Below, in pieces: positions 41,961-57,224 of a DNA stretch of 64,000 nucleotides. Within the stretch, counting starts at the first letter, position 1. Every line of letters begins with the position of its first letter. Position numbers and translations under genes: made by a program. This DNA is from Alligator mississippiensis (Eukaryota; Chordata; Crocodylia; Alligatoridae), in NCBI RefSeq assembly GCF_030867095.1, contig NC_081827.1, positions 48,586,501-48,650,500 on the forward strand. Reading direction: 5' to 3'. The notes under the pieces are model-generated. The model made no database searches and was not told where the DNA came from. It saw only the letters and a program-made list of their open reading frames with translations.

Positions 41961-43204
41961 GTTTTTTCTCCCACCTCAGTCGGAGGTCAGCCCTGCACTC
42001 CCTCTTATTCTCTTTCGTGACTGAAATAGAAACAATTTTTGCAAGTTGCAGCAAAACAGAATTGTTGTCCTCCAGTGAGCTCTGCTCCTCCTCAGCTTTA
42101 TTCCCAGATATGCTGCTGCAATACCTGGCAAGCCTTCCCACATATACTGAGGTTCCAGGCTCAGGGAAGAGAAGGCAACAACATTAATGGAATTAGAAAA
42201 TGACTATCCATACATGGTGGTCAGGCAAACAGTAAAGACAGTTGAATTTCATTTTCCTTCCTCTTTCAGTTGCAGTCAGCTTATGGCAACAAGAGCAATG
42301 ACATTGTTAGTGTGAAAAACCACAGTTCCATCTGAAAGCAAATGCAGAGGTTTAGATGTCCCAGTCTCATCAGCAGCTTTTAATGCTTTTCTCAGTATTA
42401 AAATATTTTCAACAGAGAAATGGAACACAAGAGTGCTGGAAAATGCAGCTGCAAGCTCTTCTGGGCCAGTCCTGAAAGGTGCTGAGCAAGTCTTAAAGGT
42501 GCGAGTTGCTGTCATCTCCCATGAAGCCCCCCTTCAAGCAAAAGGTCCTAAGCATCTTGCAAGACTGAGTCCTCAGAGCAGAAAACAATCTATATGCTGC
42601 TCCCAATCAGCATGTGGAGCTTTTATTGATCTCCACAGGTGTTCTGCACATGGATCAAGGGCAACAGATGGCCCAGTATATGGTAAAGCACTTTCCTTGA
42701 TCCCCTGCAGGATTTCAAACTCTGCAATGCCCTCACTGTAAGATTGATGGGGAATTGTGCTTTCCATCTGTCTGTATTTTACAGAAACAGCCTGGAGGGT
42801 GCATAACAGGCATGCCTATGAGCTCTGAGAAAAAAAAGCCTCAGAGAATAAAATGAGAAGCACTGAACAACGTAGGCAGACTGCTGAAAAGTGAAAGCAC
42901 CAAGTGAGCTGGAAGCTGAGAAATGTCATTCTTCTTACATAACTCCCATACAGTTGAGCTGGGAGGGGGAGAAAGTATCATCACTTTTTATTAGCTAGCA
43001 GACTCACAAAGTATATAAAACTTACTCTCCATCACATGCCTGCAACTTTTAATATATATTGGACACTTGCATCTAGAAAACATTATGTAATGTGTCAAGC
43101 TGATCATATGCCTATAGTGGAGCATTGCTGTAATTCCTGATGGGATCAAGGCAATGCCACAATTACTACATTCTTCTGATGTAATAATGCCATTCCCTTG
43201 CTTA

Positions 43205-43560
43205 GGCCTCTTACTTCATAGGACCATAGGATGATGGGAAACAGGTCTGCAAGGTCCATGAGGCCATCTAGCCAGGTCCATGCTCAAAGCAGGATCATCC
43301 TTTATTAAACCATCCCAGTCAAGTATCTATTTAACCTGCTCCTGAAAATTTCCAAGGATAGAGATTCCATGACCTCTGTAGGTAGTCCATTCCAAAGCCT
43401 GACCACCCTCATAGTCAAAGCTGTATTTTACTTTCTTCTATTTAATTTAATTTTAATGAAAATAGTCTCTAATTCCACAGTTTGCCTTCTGAGACTAGCT
43501 GGCCCATTCTTCTGTGGGCTATTTCCTAATTTAACTTTATCAATTTATTTGCCGTGCAAC
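43205..43560 (-). mobile_element. CR1 fragment, antisense
   Basis: TCATAGGACCATAGGATGAT, GGCCATCTAGCCAGGTCC, CAAAGCAGGATCATCC, then GATAGAGATTCCATGACC and CATTCCAAAGCCTGACCACC follow the inverted CR1 3' region in order. The right part (43430-43560) is AT-rich and uncertain. Confidence 0.75.
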
Positions 43561-44097
43561 CTGTATGATGACAGTTCATGATATAGCTCTATTTAATTGA
43601 AACTAGATGTGGTTGCCTCTCCCTCACTGGTTGCCAATGCCTGTATATGTTGTGAAGCAACAGTTGCTACAGAAACACCAACAGGACCATCCAGAATAAG
43701 CAGGTAGCAGTGGGTGTTGGCAGACTCTGATCAGACACCTGACCACCTGGTATCTCAAGTTATTTCTTTATGTTAATTTTTTGAAAATGATTAGAGGTCT
43801 AGCCAGTCAGTAACTAAGGAGGGATAGATAGAAACTTCTGTTCTACACAGGCTGTGAGGAGCTGTACTTCTAAAAGGCTCATGTTATATAATTTACCAGT
43901 CCATATTGCATAACGCAGGGGTAGCTAGAATTGAGACACTTAATGAGACAGATCTCTGCCACACACCCAGTCTGAGCATGATTCCAAAACACTGCACAGG
44001 CCATCACAAAACTGTCCACTGAAAGGTTTCTTTCAGCCTCCTCTTCAGCATCTACTAGAGGCCACTAGGACACTAGAGGGATGAGTTGTATAAACTA

Positions 44098-44393
44098 CAG
44101 CTGTTCAACTGGTGGCCCACAGGCCACATGCTGCTTGCAACGGGCCAATCTGCAGCTCAGGCTCCCACCTGACTGACACTTCCTCCACTGCTCTGGCTAC
44201 AGCAGCAGCCAGAGTCCCTGGGCCTTCTCCAGCTTCTACTTCCTGTCTCTGCCCCAGAGGATGGCACAGTGAAGCACTACATGGTGCAGCCTGTAGTGCT
44301 GGGGGAGCCCACCGTGCAGCACAGCAGGGAGCCCATGTGGTGTGCAGCCTGCACTGTTGCAGCCCCTGGCTGCTTAAAAGTTGAACAACCCTG
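44098..44393. mobile_element. hAT-like GC-rich MITE
   Basis: Left end CAGCTGTTCAACTGGTGGCC and right end AAAGTTGAACAACCCTG are inverted. GTATAAAC (44088-44095) and GTATAAGC (44394-44401) flank it and match at 7 of 8, with two extra bases before the left CAG. Confidence 0.7.
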
Positions 44394-45169
44394 GTATAAG
44401 CCACTACAAAAACCCTGAAGGAACAGGCAAAAAAGGTGTACCACTTAGCAATGCTGGCCTTCAGGCATAAAACTGTATTTCAAAAAGTGGCAAACTCTGG
44501 TGAGGAAGACTGGAGGGAGGGCAAGGGAAGTTGTCATATATTAATCAGCATTTAAAAAAAAACAAAAAACCTCTCAGGCCTTTCGTATCTATATACTGTA
44601 GAAAGTCCTCTCCCAGGACTTTGACTCAGTGTGTTATTATGGGCTGGACTCCAGAAAGGGTATAAACAACCTTTTTTTCCAGTCTGAAAGTGCAGGCGAA
44701 GGATAGAGAACAAAAAGCTCTCTTTGTTCTAATGGGGGAAAAGGCTGTGTGATGCAAATGATTTTTCTTCCCTGGTGGGGAGGGTGCTGGTGAGGACTTC
44801 ATTTCATTTTGTAGGTAGGAACTTATGAGGCATAATGTGCAGTTTCTTGGCAGGTGTTTAGTGAGTGATCATGACACTTGAGAACAGGAGATACAAATGC
44901 ACACACAGACATGGTAGGAGCCTGGCAGACAGGCCCATACCACTGAAAAGTTTAACAAGCGAAAAATGATTCTTTTGTCACTGCTTCTTTTTAAATGTAC
45001 ATATTTAAAGGCCTTTACAACAATGACTAGCTGAAGCCCATGCATCTAGCCAGTAGAAAGATAGATTATACAACTCATGTCATTCTAGCTTTTTTCATTT
45101 GGCTGACCAACTGATTTTACCATGGGTGCTTCTATCCAGTATGTGGCTACTGGCAACTATGGGCTTTTA

Positions 45170-45430
45170 TTAATAATACCTTGCCCTCTAATTACTAGCA
45201 TCACTGAGGCTATTTATTATGCAGTGTGCCTGCCTTCACTATTATCTTGCTCCCTACCTCTGTGCTTCCTTTTCTATCCCTTAGTCTCATCATAATCCTC
45301 AACTGCCTGCTCCCTGGGGCAGGGACTGTTTGTTTTTACTTGTTTATATAATATCTAGCATAATGAAGCCCTGATAGTTGACTGGAGTCTTTCTGTGCTG
45401 CCCCAATGTACAAATCAGATAATAATAAGC
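45170..45430 (+). repeat. L2/MIR-like LINE or SINE tail
   Basis: CTCCCTGGGGCAGGGACTG, then ATAATATCTAGCATAATGAAG and CCTGATAGTTGACTGGAG resemble the shared 3' tail of ancient amniote L2-type repeats (GGGCAGGGACTGTCTT... AGCACAATGG). It ends in AATAATAA. Confidence 0.5.
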
Positions 45431-48400
45431 CCTGCCATCTGCAGATCTTATGCACATTTTGTAGAGGTGTACGTGAAACAGTGGAACACAGTTACCCAAG
45501 GCTATGCAACTGAAGCACCATCAGAGCATGTTTCAGTACTCTATTTATGGAGACGTTGGAATTGGCAGCTTTCTGGGGAGGGTGGGAAAGGGAGAGGGGA
45601 GGAAAATGCATAAAATAAACTGCCACCTACTTGGTCTCGACTTGTTACTTCAGTTCCCTGACTTCTTCATATATCTGTTGCCAATTTTAATATGCTGCCT
45701 CAGACTATTATCTATTTGTTATTTGCATACCTTTTGATCAACAGCTTGCTCCTCTAGGAGCATATGAACACAGTTCCTCTGGTTGGCATTCAGCTCTCTA
45801 CTCAGCCCACACACTCCCTTCCACCAGGAAGGGCAATTGGAGGTGGAAGACAGACATCTTGCTGTGCTTAAACACCATACAGGAGCAATGGGGGAAAAGG
45901 GCTTTGAGCAATGGAGTTGATGACAGCAGTAGAGAGTATGACAGAAAGCAAGCTGGGGAGAGAGGAAACCATAGGGAAGAGAGAGGGACAAAGAGGAACT
46001 CTTTGCTTTGGAAAAGGTTTGACAATATTAAGTAAGCCTTCCCAGTAGAGATGTAGCTTAACTCAACAGAAGAACCCTTCTGTTTGGTAGCTGATCCTGA
46101 CACCCAGACTAAAAAACTTGAATCAGCAGAAGAACCCTCTCTGCTACAACAACTCCATCTACTCTAGAGCCCTGGGATCCAAGCTAGTTAGATTTTGTTC
46201 ATGATGCAAGCCAATACAGCTCTGCTGGTGAAACTGAGGTGTAGATCTGACAAGCAATAATGAACATTTACCAGAAATGAAAGGGAGACAGTAACGGAGT
46301 CAGCTTGCCAGAGGGCAGCTTTTCAGCAGTATTCAAGATCAGTGAGTAGGGCATGACCAACCAAAACATCAGCAAAGCTGAGGCAGAAAAAGGAACCTGA
46401 ATACGGTTCCCTTCTAGACAAGGTTTAGTAGTTCCAGAGGCAGATCGGGACACTTCTGCATCCTGGGCAGCAGTGGCATGCATGGGACAGCATCACTGAC
46501 TTAGCTGGTGGCAACAGCAGGGCAGCAGCATGGCAGCTGCTGTTTTTGTGCCCCTCGCCAACTTGGTGCCCAGGACTGATGCCACATTCACCACCCCCAC
46601 TTAACTATGCTACTGTGGGAGGGAAAGGATCCACAACACTGCCTGGCCAAAGGGTGGCTGGTATCATCTGGAGGTAAGGGAGGAGCTGTAGGGGATGGTC
46701 AGGAGGCTCCTGGTCCTGGGAATGACCTAAAACTGCACCCTGCTGGGAGTGGGTGGCCTGGTGGGGCTCTCAGTGGCACAGGAGTCCCCAGGAAATGCCA
46801 GGCCAGTTACCACCCCGGTGAAAGGTGGGTCAGGGCACCTTAGCCACTAGGCCCCGCAACCGGGTGGGTTACCTGCTTAGTAGGGTCTAGAAGGTGGACC
46901 ACAGAGAGAGACTTGGGCCATTGACTCTTAACCTGTCTTGACATCCCCTGACTGGTCCAAGCAACAACAACATTTCATAACTGGTTAAAGGCCGGAGTCT
47001 GTGCCTCCATTTTGTTTTTACACAATCAAAGCCACTTTCTCACCAACTGAGCCTCTGAGATATTTTGACTCCAAAATGAAAGAACAGACAATGCAATAAA
47101 TAACTTCACAGCACTCCTGAGCAACCATTGGGGAAAAAAGGTAAATCCTACTCTCCATTAGCAGCAGTTATTCCAGTGATTCAAATGCAATAACTCCAGA
47201 CTTATCTCAGTATAATGTATGCAGCTGAGGAAAGAAGAGAGGTAAAGAAAAAGAGCTCTGGTGTGTTTTTATTACTCTTTAAAAGAATTTTAAAAAACCC
47301 AAAACTGCTATATCTGTATGAGTATGTTGCAAGTGTAGGAAAACTGCTTCAGCTTTAACCTTGTTTAATTTAGGGTCAAAGTGCCTTTAGTGCACTTTAG
47401 CTCACTTGTATCCCTACAGGTTCATGAAGATATAACAGTTAGATCATATCAGCGCCTGGGCACTCTCAAAGCAGCCGCTCCCTTGCCTCTTTGAAAGTGA
47501 TAAAGATGTACTTATGTCCACATCCAAGATTTGAAAGCATCTCTTATGTTCACCTGTTAATCAACAAATGTAAGATCAGATCAGTGTTAATCACAGCTCA
47601 CCCACTCAGCAGCAGATTGATCTGGAGTCATTTTGTAATTCAGTTTACTCTAGGGGTAATAGCTGGCACTGGGTGTCTGCTGGAGGACAAAACTGTGGAG
47701 GTAGGAAGCAGCTGCAACTTCTTCTCTACTGGGTGAATGTAAAGGCCCAGTGAGGCCTCACAAGTGGATAGTGCTGGCCAAAAAGCAGAATGATTGGAGA
47801 TTCTGCTAGTTCAGCATTTGGTGAGGTAAATAACTCTGCTGTCCCACAGGACACCTCCCTCTGGATCCCTCTGGGTGATCTATGACCTGATAAACAATAT
47901 CTCTGCCTTCTGACACCACGCACACCTAACTGGTAAGAATATAGTCTATCATTAATTTAACTATACTGCTCCATTCAAATGATTTGCAAAAGAAGGAAGG
48001 TAAGTAAAAAGAAGCCACCTGTGTGTAGCTGAAAAATTGTGTGGAAAAAAGCTTTCAAGATGCACTGGAATTTCAATACACATTCTGAGCCAACATTGTT
48101 GAAGAGGACTGACAACTTTCATCAGTAAGATAAAAAAACATGACATTTAAAAACTTTCTGCAGTTTAATCTGTCATAGTACTTGCTCCTGTTGTTATAAT
48201 GAACAATTGGTGCACTTTATTTTTAGCTGCATTGCATAATATTACACTTAGGGTAATCTGTCAAACAATATTTTTTTCCTCTTCAGCTGATGTATTAATA
48301 TGTGGCCCCATCAATAAGGCAATAAGACGTAAGCTAATCTCCTAGTCCATCTCATACTTCCAGGTGATCCTATGCCAATCACTTCAGCTCAAATACACAA

Positions 48401-48776
48401 ATACATTTAGAAGGTAGGTAACCAAAAACCTTTTGAGGAATGAGAATTATTCTCTCATTCAGTGTCCTATCTCTTAAATGGTGGTATGTCCTACATTATG
48501 GAGGTTTTATGTGAATAAATACATTAAATTGTACGGCACTAGGATACTCTGATAATGGGGACCCTGCAAGTATGGGAAATGAACATAACCCAACCTTCAA
48601 GCTGATGATCTACTAATTAATCCCTAGCTACTAAAGTGAGCGGAAAACAAACAGCCGTAGTGTGGCTACTGAACTGTTAAGAGAAATGAGCAACAAACAG
48701 AATGCAAATTCATTAAAGAGGATTCGCCTCATGTGAGACTGTGATTTAAAGACATTAAGTGAAAAACACTGTATAA

Positions 48777-49028
48777 CAGTGAGGGGCCAACCTTTTTGGC
48801 AAGTGTGCCCCAAATCAGTCCTACATCACCCCCAAGTCATGCTCCAATCCCCTTCCCCTTCCTGATCTGTTGCTTTTTCTTCTTCCAGCCCTGTGTCCCC
48901 TGCCTGATCTTCTGCATCCTACCCTATCTGCTGCTCTACTGCCTGTCTCCTCCCCAGTGTGCTGCGTGCTACACAAAGGCTCCCTGTGCCACTTGTGTAC
49001 AGGCTGGTGACAAGGTTGGCCATCCCTG
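48777..49028. mobile_element. hAT-like element, third family member
   Basis: Left end CAGTGAGGGGCCAACCTTTT and right end AAGGTTGGCCATCCCTG are inverted. The internal GTGTGCTGCGTGCTACACAA and GCTCCCTGTGCCACTTGTG match the elements at 16481 and 34355. Flanking bases CTGTATAA and CTGTGTAC match only at 5 of 8. Confidence 0.7.
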
Positions 49029-49240
49029 CTGTGTACAATAAGATGGTTCTTTTCTTCAGGCACAAATTTATTTCAGATCAATCTGTAAATCACTTTAAAG
49101 GAATGTGTACAAGCAGGATATGAAGCTGAATGCTCTTTGATGGTTATGGAGGAAAGCTATGCGCTGCTCTTTCATGGAATATTTACTTTTGATAAAATAC
49201 AAGTAACAGCTTACTTAAAAGCCAATCACCTCACTGTTCA

Positions 49241-49492
<252 letters not shown>

Positions 49493-49794
49493 TCAAGGTA
49501 GTAACTCTAGCGTTCAAAAATAGCACAACTGAAGAGCTATTCATATAGCTCTTAGTAGGTGAAGGACCTCAGAAGAGATACAAAACACTAGGCCATATTC
49601 TTCTCTATTATTTTAGGGTCGACTCAGTAAATTGACTAACAGGAAAAGCTGCTCCTCTATGTTTAATAATGTCCTTAAGATGATCAGCACCTACATGCCT
49701 AAAAATAATGAACTTGACTCTGATCTTACAGTGATTTTACAATGTAGTTTAACTGACTTCAGTGGCCTTGCCCCTAGATGATATTCGTGTTAGT

Positions 49795-50193
49795 GGGTGT
49801 GTCTACATGTGAATATTACAACACAATAAACTCTGGTGCAGTGTTTACATATGTGCTCAGGACAACAGCATGTTGAGCCAGGGCTGCACAGCCCCAGGTG
49901 GCAGGGGGCCCCAGGGGCCAGCCTGCCAACCCAAGGCTGCTCCAACCCAGCTCAACATGCTGTGGAGGGGACAGCTGAGGCATGAATGAGCTTCAGAGTG
50001 GGGCTAGCCAGCAGACAGCCCCCACACTGAAGCACTCTTTTGACCCAGTCAGTCCTGTCAGGGTGTACATGTGTGTTGTGGCTGAGTAAATTAGTTCACT
50101 CTGGCCTAATAGCTCCACACATGTAGACCAGAGATGCTTTACTGTAGAGCTAATTAGGCAACTTTGCAATAAGTGTCTCATGTAGATGCACCC
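49795..50193. mobile_element. MITE with GGGTGYRTCTACATG ends
   Basis: Left end GGGTGTGTCTACATGTGA and right end TCATGTAGATGCACCC are inverted. AGT immediately flanks both ends, a possible 3-bp target duplication. The GC-rich inside (CCAGCCTGCCAACCCAAGGC, GGGGCTAGCCAGCAG) is shared with the copy at 61437-61964. Confidence 0.75.
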
Positions 50194-50959
50194 AGTGAGA
50201 CCAGAACCTGCCCCAATCTTGTGACTGCAGTGTGTGCTCTGGATTCTTCATACTTGAGCAGGCTGATAAAATGCCATATATGAAATAAAATATCAATTGT
50301 TTGTGACCCTAAAAGTTGTGCAAACCAATCTCTTCTTTGCTAAAGGATTTCCTAATATTTTATATTAATGGTACCTCTCTGTGCCATTACCCCACATAGA
50401 AATGGTCCATCTGTTGCTTTCTAAACTAGTGCAAACTTTTAAAATAATGAACAAAAGAACTACTGATTGCATCACTCCATCCCATATTCTTAGAGTAGAT
50501 TCAGTGGCAACAGTTGGCAAACTTTGACCCTCTCATGGATTTTATAGCAACATATTTTTTTTGACAAATTTGGAGGTGAAGTAGGAGGAATTTCCTGCTA
50601 GTCAAGACACTGCCTGTCAGGTGAATATCACAGCATCAGGCTCAAAGCTACAATTGACTCAAAAGGCATAATATTTGCTTGGCTTCTCTTAGGCTCTTGA
50701 TGGCTCTTTTTTCTCATGCTTGCTTTTGATTACTATCTTCATTAAGTGGATATTTCACATTCACCTAAAAATCATTTCTGACTAGAAACTTTATTGCTTC
50801 CAGCACTATTCACCATTTCAAGTAAAAGGGGTCACCTCCAAAGCTGAATTTCTGAAGTTCTGAAACACCTTGGAATGTTTTAGTCATACCCATTATAAAA
50901 GGTCATTTGTTTAATTGTAAAAGCAGTTTACCTCCATATCCCTGCAGTACACACACAGT

Positions 50960-51255
50960 GGACGCATCTACACAAAATGCTAGGTCGCCACAGAAATGCA
51001 CTATGGTGACATATCATTGACAGACACAAACCAGGACCTCACAGCTACATCGCCATAGCAATGCACTCCCTTGCTATAGCTCATTGCTATGGTGACGTAG
51101 TCACTAAAAATAACTGCGCCCCTGGCACAGTGCAGTAGGGGCTGTTACTGTGCCATCATTTAGTACTTCCAAAAGGAAGAGCCCATAAGGAAGTACTAAA
51201 TGACATTGCAATAAGAGTGCCATGACAGTGCCATGGTGACACATGTAGATGTGCC
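50960..51255. mobile_element. MITE with GGACGCATCTACAC ends
   Basis: Left end GGACGCATCTACACAAAATG and right end CATGTAGATGTGCCC are inverted; AGT flanks both sides. Inside are GCTATGGTGACGTAG and CTACATCGCCATAGC, a second palindrome, and an AGTACTAAATGAC core shared with 36923-37195. Confidence 0.75.
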
Positions 51256-52415
51256 CAGTCTCCTTCATTTTAAGTATCCCTTGATATCGGTAGATTTTCC
51301 AGGAAGCATGTAAAGTGAAATTAACCTGTTGGTGGGAGCACCCACCTTCCCACTCTCTAGGAAGCACTTCAAATCTTTCTCATTCAGAAGCAGAATAGTT
51401 CAGCAGATGACAATTAAAAAATTATTTTTTCCTTTCTAATCTTTGGCTTCTTTGGAGTTATTTGGAGGAGTCAAAGATACTTAGCTACTGTAAATCAGTA
51501 TCAGTCCATGAAAGATGATGGAGAACAACATTGTTAAAATTAAAGGAGCTGGACAGCTGCTCCACTGTGGGGCCCAGGGAATGCCACTGACCTTCTCTGT
51601 CATTATTTCTTCATCTGTGAAATGGAGCTAAAACTGCCTACATCTTTATAGGAGCCTTGATATAGGACAGCACTTACATTTGTGCTTCAGTCTATTCCTG
51701 ATGAAGAGGGCACTTAAACACAAATGTAGAGCCCATGGATTTCAACAGGATTTATATATTTAATAATTAACATGTGCCTAATATTAAGTGTATCCTCAGG
51801 TGCTATCCTGAAAAAGGACGCTGCTTTGCATCCAGGTTAAAACAGTTGTAAAGATTAGTTAAATGTTTATAACAGTCCTTTGAAGAAGCAAAGTGCCAGA
51901 GCATTTATTATATGAAAATTGTATCAAAGACTTCACTGGAGTGCTACATATATCAGACAGGCAAATTGGTGTTCTCTTTCCTCCAAATACTAGAGCTAGT
52001 GATGCATTACTATTGGCATACCAACCTGTATTCTTTTGTGCCCTGTCTTACTTGGGTCAGCCTGTCCCCAAAATCTGTTTATTAGCAAATTTCCCTCCAT
52101 GCAGGGAGGGGGAAAATGGAGAAAGAAGCCATTATACTAGGAACAGTATTACATAGATATTTAATCAATGTACTTTACCTTCACACCCAGAAACATTTCA
52201 TATCATACTTCTCTGAGCTGTAGAACAGTCTTGGAATTTTTTTATGTCTTTGAGCTATTTTTCCTGCCTTCGGCTAATAACTTTACAGCTAAGCTCTTAT
52301 GAAAAGAAACAGAAAATCTCTCTCTTCTTTTTAAGTGATTCAGATAAGTACTTTGCACTGGTGCAGCTATTTCATGTTCTCATTATTAGAAATCTATTCA
52401 TCAGCCTATATTCTA

Positions 52416-52739
<324 letters not shown>

Positions 52740-52859
52740 CTAGGAATCAAAACAAACATCACTGAAGTTTTTGTTAACACAAGCAATGAGTCCTATAATA
52801 AAGCTGACTTCTTTGTGAGATGTAGGCTGCTTGCAGACATTAAAAAAAACCCCAACACT

Positions 52860-53180
52860 TTACCAGAAGCACCAGCGCATTAATTGGACCCGGCTCTGCA
52901 GCTTCTGTATAAATCAGGCGCTTCAGCGGGGCTTTTTGGAGCTCTTATCTAAAGCTAAGTCAATCAGCTATTAGATAAAAGCAGCAAAAAAGCCCAATAA
53001 AGTGCCTGAACTACACAAACGTTAGGCAAGCTGGGTCTGAATAACACACTACCTCTTCTGTACATGTGCTGGGCTCAGTGCAGGAGCACACCAAGTTTAA
53101 AGTAAGCACCATTCTGGCCACTTGGGGTACACTGATTGAAAAATGTTGAAACCCCCTGGGCTACAAATTGCCAACCCCTG
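52860..53180. mobile_element. Possible hAT element with one clear end
   Basis: The right end AAATTGCCAACCCCTG is hAT-like (inverted: CAGGGGTTGGCAATTT). The left border is not clear, so the extent is a guess. Confidence 0.4.
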
Positions 53181-53189
53181 CCTTATCCA

Positions 53190-53425
53190 AAAAACGGTTC
53201 ATTTTAAAACTAGTTATGTGTTTTGTTCCACTGCTCTTATTGGAAGGCTGTTTCAGAACATCCTTGTTCTTAGAGTTATAAACCTATTTCCCAGCTTAAA
53301 TATATTTATGTTTAGTGTATACCCATTTTTTCTTGTGCCAGCATTGCACAGTAGTTTCATATAGTTAGGTCTAGAGTCCTTCCCTACAATCTATTCTCCT
53401 CTCCCTTTCTTGAAGTAGAAGTTCT
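53190..53425 (-). mobile_element. CR1 fragment, antisense, decayed
   Basis: The order AAGGCTGTTTCAGAACATCC, AATATATTTATGTTTAGTG, CCATTTTTTCTTGTGCC and CTAGAGTCCTTCCC resembles inverted CR1 3' coding sequence. High divergence. Confidence 0.45.
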
Positions 53426-56400
53426 GGCAGACTTGACATAATGCAATTCCACAACTCTTCTACATTCAATTCCTTGAACGACTCAGTCCAATCACCTTCA
53501 GTAAATAATCCCTTTATTTTAGCAAAACTTGCCTTTAAAAATCAAGAATTTTAGTCCTTTCCCTTTTCATGTCCTTGTAACAAGGTATTTAGCAGAATTC
53601 ACATATTTGTTGAATTGGACAGGCCACACTGCGAGCACTTCTTCTATGACCTTGAATTTGTAACCTCTAGGTTCTCAACCATGCTCCTTAGCACCTGTGA
53701 CATCCCAACCCCCAAGAACTGAATAGCTCTTTTATAATACACTCATAGCATACCAAAACTAAGTCTATAATAGCATCAACTCCTGTTTAGTAAAGAAATC
53801 TGTCACTTCTCATACCCAGCTATGCTTGGGCTATATTATTATGAGTACCTTTTGTTTCCCAATACATATTTGGTAAGTTAAAATCTATCATAATGATGTA
53901 ATTCTCAGCAGTATTCATCTCTCTCATAACATAATATTCTAACTACTCTGGAAGTGTGTAGCAGATGCTACACTGAAGAACCTCTTTATCTTTTCCCCAA
54001 GTTAATTTGACAAAAACAGATTGTTTTATTCATTTATCACTTCTCCCTGCATCACAGTTCACCTTTTAATGAAAAGATATATATATTTCAGCCATTTGCA
54101 AAAATCCTTGAAAAGATGAACTGATGAAAATATATTTATCATAATTTGCAAGCATCTTAAAACAATAATTCTGATAGGCATGTTTCAAGAGGGTATTAAT
54201 GAAATGTGTGTGTTACAGTTTATATGTCACAAACATTTTTTTCACTGCTGATCAAAGAATGAAAAAGAGGAAGTGGTTAATTATATTAAGATCTACATAA
54301 TTTATCATGAATGCCTTCTAATTTTGGTGATACATGCAGACAGAACTTGTAAGAGAACTGCTACACATTTTCTTCTAGTCTGTTCTTGCCTTCAGGAAGA
54401 CTCATTCTATGTACTCAACACTATTTGAATAGATGCCTGGCAATATGGCTGTTGTTCATTTATGGAGGTACCACAGCCAGAGGTATGAAGACTTTAGGTA
54501 ATATTAATATAGGTGTGAATCTTACATTGTTCTTAAAAATTCCCTTTTCCCTTATGTTATGCTTTGTTCTTATTGTTAGGATTAAACAATACTTTTGTTT
54601 AAGAAGACTCTGTTTACCAGTGGTCATAGCTCCAAACACAGAATTCTTCAGGTGCTGAACCTTATTTGATCTGCTGGATTAACATGTTGTAACCAAAAGG
54701 CACTGCAACCCAGGATACAGGTTAACAGTGGGAAAAATCATAGAGCTTTACTCTCAGATGGACCAGGAAGGGGAGGGGGGGGCTGCAGGAGGAGGACATA
54801 ACAAGAAGGAACAGAGCTACGGCTACTCCTGTGACTGTGAGAGTTTTCTGCGTGAAAAAGAAAACAAGAGGCATAATAGGTACGTTTTTCAAATCTATTC
54901 TGTTTTAGATAAAGTCAGTTAAGTTACATTTTTTGATTCCTAAATGTTTTGGGCTGTCAGTCTGTCTTTGCGTTTGTAATTTAAAGTTGTTGCCTATATG
55001 TCTAAGAAAAGTGAACGGGCTGAATTACATTTGATAATCTGCATAAATCATTAGAAGCTCTTCTCTCCATGAAACTAGGTTCATCTAGACTGATACTGTC
55101 TGGTATAATTCCTTTAATACACCAGTGAAACTGAGAAAGGGAAAATAAAGAAGCTGCAATAGAGTACAGGTGCAATGGATCCTTTGCAGTCCTTGTTTCT
55201 AAATGTAATGTAGTTTGCTTCCTACAAAATAAGCAGTAATTTTCAGCCTTATATTATAAAAAAGCCTTATAAAATAAGCAGAAATGGTTTCTCATAACTA
55301 CTTATGAAATAGTGGCTAAACTATTCTACTATTGCATTCCAATGACAATCTGATGGGAAGTCCTCTGGCCAAAGAACCTTGCCTAATGCCATAAACTTTA
55401 ATTTCTGTGTCTGAGGTTCCTATTGAAGGATTTACCAGTGGTGCAGATATTTTAGACAATTTAATCTTTTACAGCTATTCAGAATATGACTGTGTTGACT
55501 CTGTCACTGTCAATATGATTGAGACCTGCACGTGATGAAGTATAAATGCCAATAACATTTTACAAAAAATATTCATTCTTCTATTTCCATCTGAAAGTTT
55601 TCTGTCATTCCTACTGATAGAGGTCATGTGGGTGACAACAGCAACATTGTCCATTATTGCCATCAGCATTTCACCTACTGTGTCTTATTCTCAAACTTTT
55701 GCTTCATAAAAGATCACTGTGTTTACTGTATTTACTCAAATATAAGAAGATGCTAATTAAAAGATGACACCCCCCACACACACGGACACACACTCTAATT
55801 AGATTCTATGTATGGAAAATTTATAAATTAGTTATAACTTTCCAGGAACAGAATCTAATTATTGGACAATGACCTTGAAATTAAATATAGCTTTATATAT
55901 TTGCATATAGTAGCCATAGACTTTGCTCATCCAGAACTGATTCATGTTACCTTTTTTCGAAACTACTTCAAGTTTTAGCACAGTTACTCCATAAATTCGC
56001 TTATTAAGCAGCACTTTGGCACCTACTTATGATACTAGTCCAAAGCAAATAGTCTCAGGATCCGGGATCCAAGTTTTCCATTTGCCATGGAAAAAATGCA
56101 GACTTTCTTCTCTAAAGAAGAAAAACACAGGAAATCATGGGTTTCCCTTTGCAGGTTGGCAGATCCAGCCTGCAAGGGGCTGCGAAGAGAGGGAGGAGGC
56201 TGATCGGATGCAGTGGGTGCTATATGCATGTGCACACATGCACATGGCCAGAAATACAGCCCAAGGCACTGTGGTGGAGAGGAGCTCCCCCAGCTGCCTA
56301 CAGGTAAGTCTATTTGGGGGGGGGTCACGGGTGATGCAGTGAGGAGGGCAGGTTGAGGTGGCAGTGGTGGCTCATGAATGGGGGAATGAGGCAGAGTTGG

Positions 56401-57224
56401 CAGCTGGGGCTGGGGGCACTACCCAGCTAGGGTACTGCACAGGGCACAGAGCCAGAGCAGGAATGTGCAGCCACAGGGCCTGGCCAGGGAGCCACTGAAT
56501 AGCTTATTCAGATGAACTGCATTAACTTATTCTTTTAATAGGTTCCTATCAGCATGTTTGCCCAAAATGGGCTATGTTTTATAGTCATCCTCAGTGTTTA
56601 ATAATCTTCATAGTTGTTTTCCATTACTAAGCACATGCTGCTTTGGGCATCAGTTTAATGATAGCTAATGTATTTAATGGTTTCCTTGTATACAAATGTA
56701 AGATAAGGGTCTTTTTTTCCTGTTGTTGATTGAAGGAGGGGAAAAAAACCTTGTCTTGTATTCAAATAAACACAGCACTTCGTTGTGCTAAAAATTTATC
56801 GAGAGCATAATGTGCTACTTTAAATCTTGATTAATTGTTTTATTGAGATATTTAATAACATTTAATTTCTTTAATTTGCTTTCTCATTAACTCATCCGAA
56901 TGTGTACTATATGAGCATTGACATCATGCACTGTCAATTTCTAGAAAGTGCAAAAATAACTCCTTTAATGGTTAATCTCAAAAGGCCCCCTAAACTCCCA
57001 TGGTAGGAAGGGTGCAGATACACTCCTCAAAGCAGAAATGTCTGGTATTCAGTGGCAAGCTTACAACATACCCTCTTTTGTCTGACGGGCACAGGGTGTG
57101 ACTAACAAACACAACGAAAGACAGGTCCGACAGCTGAATCTGTGCATGCGCATATGTGTAGCTAGGCAGGCCCACCTATTTTTGCTGAGGTTTCAATTCC
57201 CTTGCCATTCTTAAATGTCATAGA